In this document: positions 56,781 to 57,646 of the stretch, piece by piece | Numbering within the stretch: the first letter of the stretch is position 1 | How the letters are laid out: the number at the start of each line of letters is the position of its first letter | Assembly: GCA_017302455.1 (NCBI GenBank) | Contig: JAFLDO010000032.1 | Coordinates: 1-57,646 of the forward strand | Direction: 5' to 3' | Length of the DNA stretch: 57,646 nt | Origin: Accumulibacter sp. | GTDB lineage: Bacteria > Pseudomonadota > Gammaproteobacteria > Burkholderiales > Rhodocyclaceae | The notes under the pieces: generated by a model | What the model was told of the DNA's origin: nothing | Seen by the model: only the letters and a program-made list of their open reading frames with translations | The model's database searches: none | Made by a program: the position numbers and the translations under genes

Positions 56781-57646
56781 TCACAACGCGTAGATGGGCG
56801 CGATCTTCTGTTTGTCGATCGTCTTGCGGAAACGCTTGAACGGTTCGCCGCCGAGTTGAACGATGAACACGTGCATCGGCCATTCGAGTGCGGCGAGGCG
56901 CTTGACGACGGCCGGCCCCTTGTTGCCGAGCGTGAAACGCGCGGTTTCGATGCAGATCACGTAGTCGTGGCAGGCCGGATTACTCGTCAGGATGCGGCGC
57001 AGCAGGTAGGCGCGACGGATGTGCGTGGCGTTGCCCGCTACGATGTGGCGCACGATGTCGAGCCGATCTTCGGGCAGGTCGTGCGGCGCCAGCGTGGCGT
57101 CGGCCGGCAGTTGCGACAACTCGGCGTTCACCGTGTTCTCGTAGGTCGAACGTTCCATCCAGCGCTTCTGCCAGGCCTCAGCCTGTGCGGCGTCGCCGTC
57201 GGTGCCACGGCGGCGATAGAACTGCCAGGCGATGTCGCAGCCAGGGAGGGTAGCCGAGGGGTCGGCGGCGATTACACGTTCGAGGTCGCCGATGCCGGCT
57301 TCGTCGCCGCGATCGAGGCGCAGGCGGCCGCGCCGGAACAGCGCCGGCAGGTGCGCGGGCGCCGCCGCGAGCAAGCCTTCGAGGAGCGGCATCAAGTCGC
57401 GGTCGGGGTCGGTCTCCTCGACCGCGCAGAGGTAGTCCCAGCGTTCATCGTCGCTGAGTTCAGTCCGTGTCGCCAAATCGGCAACGCGCGCCGCCTGTCG
57501 CCGCAGGTGCTCGTGGCGTTCCTTCCACTGATCGGCGACTTCGTCGCGCCAGCGCCGGTCGAACTCGGCCGACAGCGCCGGCAACTGCGTTCCGAACCAG
57601 GACTCGGCGGCCGAGACGGCGGGCGGCGCCAGGCGCTCGGCGGCCT
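56781..57646 (-). CDS. C-terminal part of a TPR-like protein, possibly an M48-family metallopeptidase; cut by window edge
   Basis: The frame is open to the window edge, so the 5-prime part is missing. Visible sequence (AVSAAESWFGTQLPALSAEFDRRWRDEVADQWKERHEHLRRQAARVADL...PLLEGLLAAAPAHLPALFRRGRLRLDRGDEAGIGDLERVIAADP) is a helical, TPR-like region, followed by a C-terminal domain ending LEWPMHVFIVQLGGEPFKRFRKTIDKQKIAPIYAL. Similar tails occur, as I recall, after M48 peptidase domains in betaproteobacteria, but the HExxH site would be outside the window. TTG at 57584 is an internal codon. Confidence 0.5.
   Translation of the reverse strand, partial: AAERLAPPAVSAAESWFGTQLPALSAEFDRRWRDEVADQWKERHEHLRRQAARVADLATRTELSDDERWDYLCAVEETDPDRDLMPLLEGLLAAAPAHLPALFRRGRLRLDRGDEAGIGDLERVIAADPSATLPGCDIAWQFYRRRGTDGDAAQAEAWQKRWMERSTYENTVNAELSQLPADATLAPHDLPEDRLDIVRHIVAGNATHIRRAYLLRRILTSNPACHDYVICIETARFTLGNKGPAVVKRLAALEWPMHVFIVQLGGEPFKRFRKTIDKQKIAPIYAL

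Overview
The window is GC-rich chromosomal DNA whose gene content fits a betaproteobacterium of the Rhodocyclales, plausibly the Candidatus Accumulibacter lineage: an argD-argF-argG run, fbp, leuS-lptE-holA, cobS-cobC, PEP-CTERM sorted proteins, a yej/dpp-type peptide ABC operon and a small DUF2788 protein. The assignment is inferred from gene content; no rRNA gene is present to test it.

Bases 1-3867 hold the most striking locus, a diversity-generating retroelement (DGR). In order it contains the 3-prime remnant of one FGE/C-type-lectin-like target carrying a variable repeat (VR0, 60-109); a run of five hairpins that all present GGA in the loop (128-234); an HRDC-domain accessory gene (308-799) overlapping a DGR-type reverse transcriptase (796-1827); a REP-bounded RAYT transposase (1824-2583) lying between the RT and the template repeat (TR, 2733-2860); and a complete target gene (3049-3867) whose C-terminus is a second variable repeat (VR1, 3712-3839). 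In VR0 all seven mismatches to the TR over 50 bases fall on TR adenines. In VR1 all eight AAC codons of the TR have changed, but about 15 non-adenine differences show it is older.

From 4.1 to 33.2 kb the window is mostly housekeeping: arginine biosynthesis (argD, argF, argG), DUF2788, ppnP, a YajQ-type protein, an SNF2 helicase, a CDF metal exporter, rlmD, a Co/Ni ECF transporter (cbiM-cbiQ-cbiO), a PEP-CTERM protein with a sigma-54-type promoter, fbp, a small conserved gene behind a perfect palindrome, a FecR-SPOR protein divergent from an ECF sigma/membrane-partner pair, leuS-lptE-holA, proA, a chalcone-isomerase-fold protein, ogt, xerD and cobC/cobS.

From 33.2 to 57.6 kb the region is more accessory. 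A BglII-family restriction endonuclease and MT-A70 methyltransferase pair sits between what looks like a truncated cobalamin riboswitch and a PEP-CTERM/FG-GAP gene whose tail runs antisense into the methyltransferase. There follow a DUF1330 protein, an AraC regulator, a methyltransferase broken by one extra 5-bp repeat unit, a CorA-like transporter, a REP-like element with a G13 tract, fabI, a peptide ABC operon, a LysM lytic transglycosylase, tRNA-Asp, a nucleotidyl cyclase-HDOD fusion, a chemoreceptor, an internally deleted DJ-1/PfpI gene, a doubly inactivated DUF4143 ATPase behind a 16-bp-arm palindrome, and the C-terminal part of a TPR-like protein (possibly an M48 peptidase) cut by the window edge.
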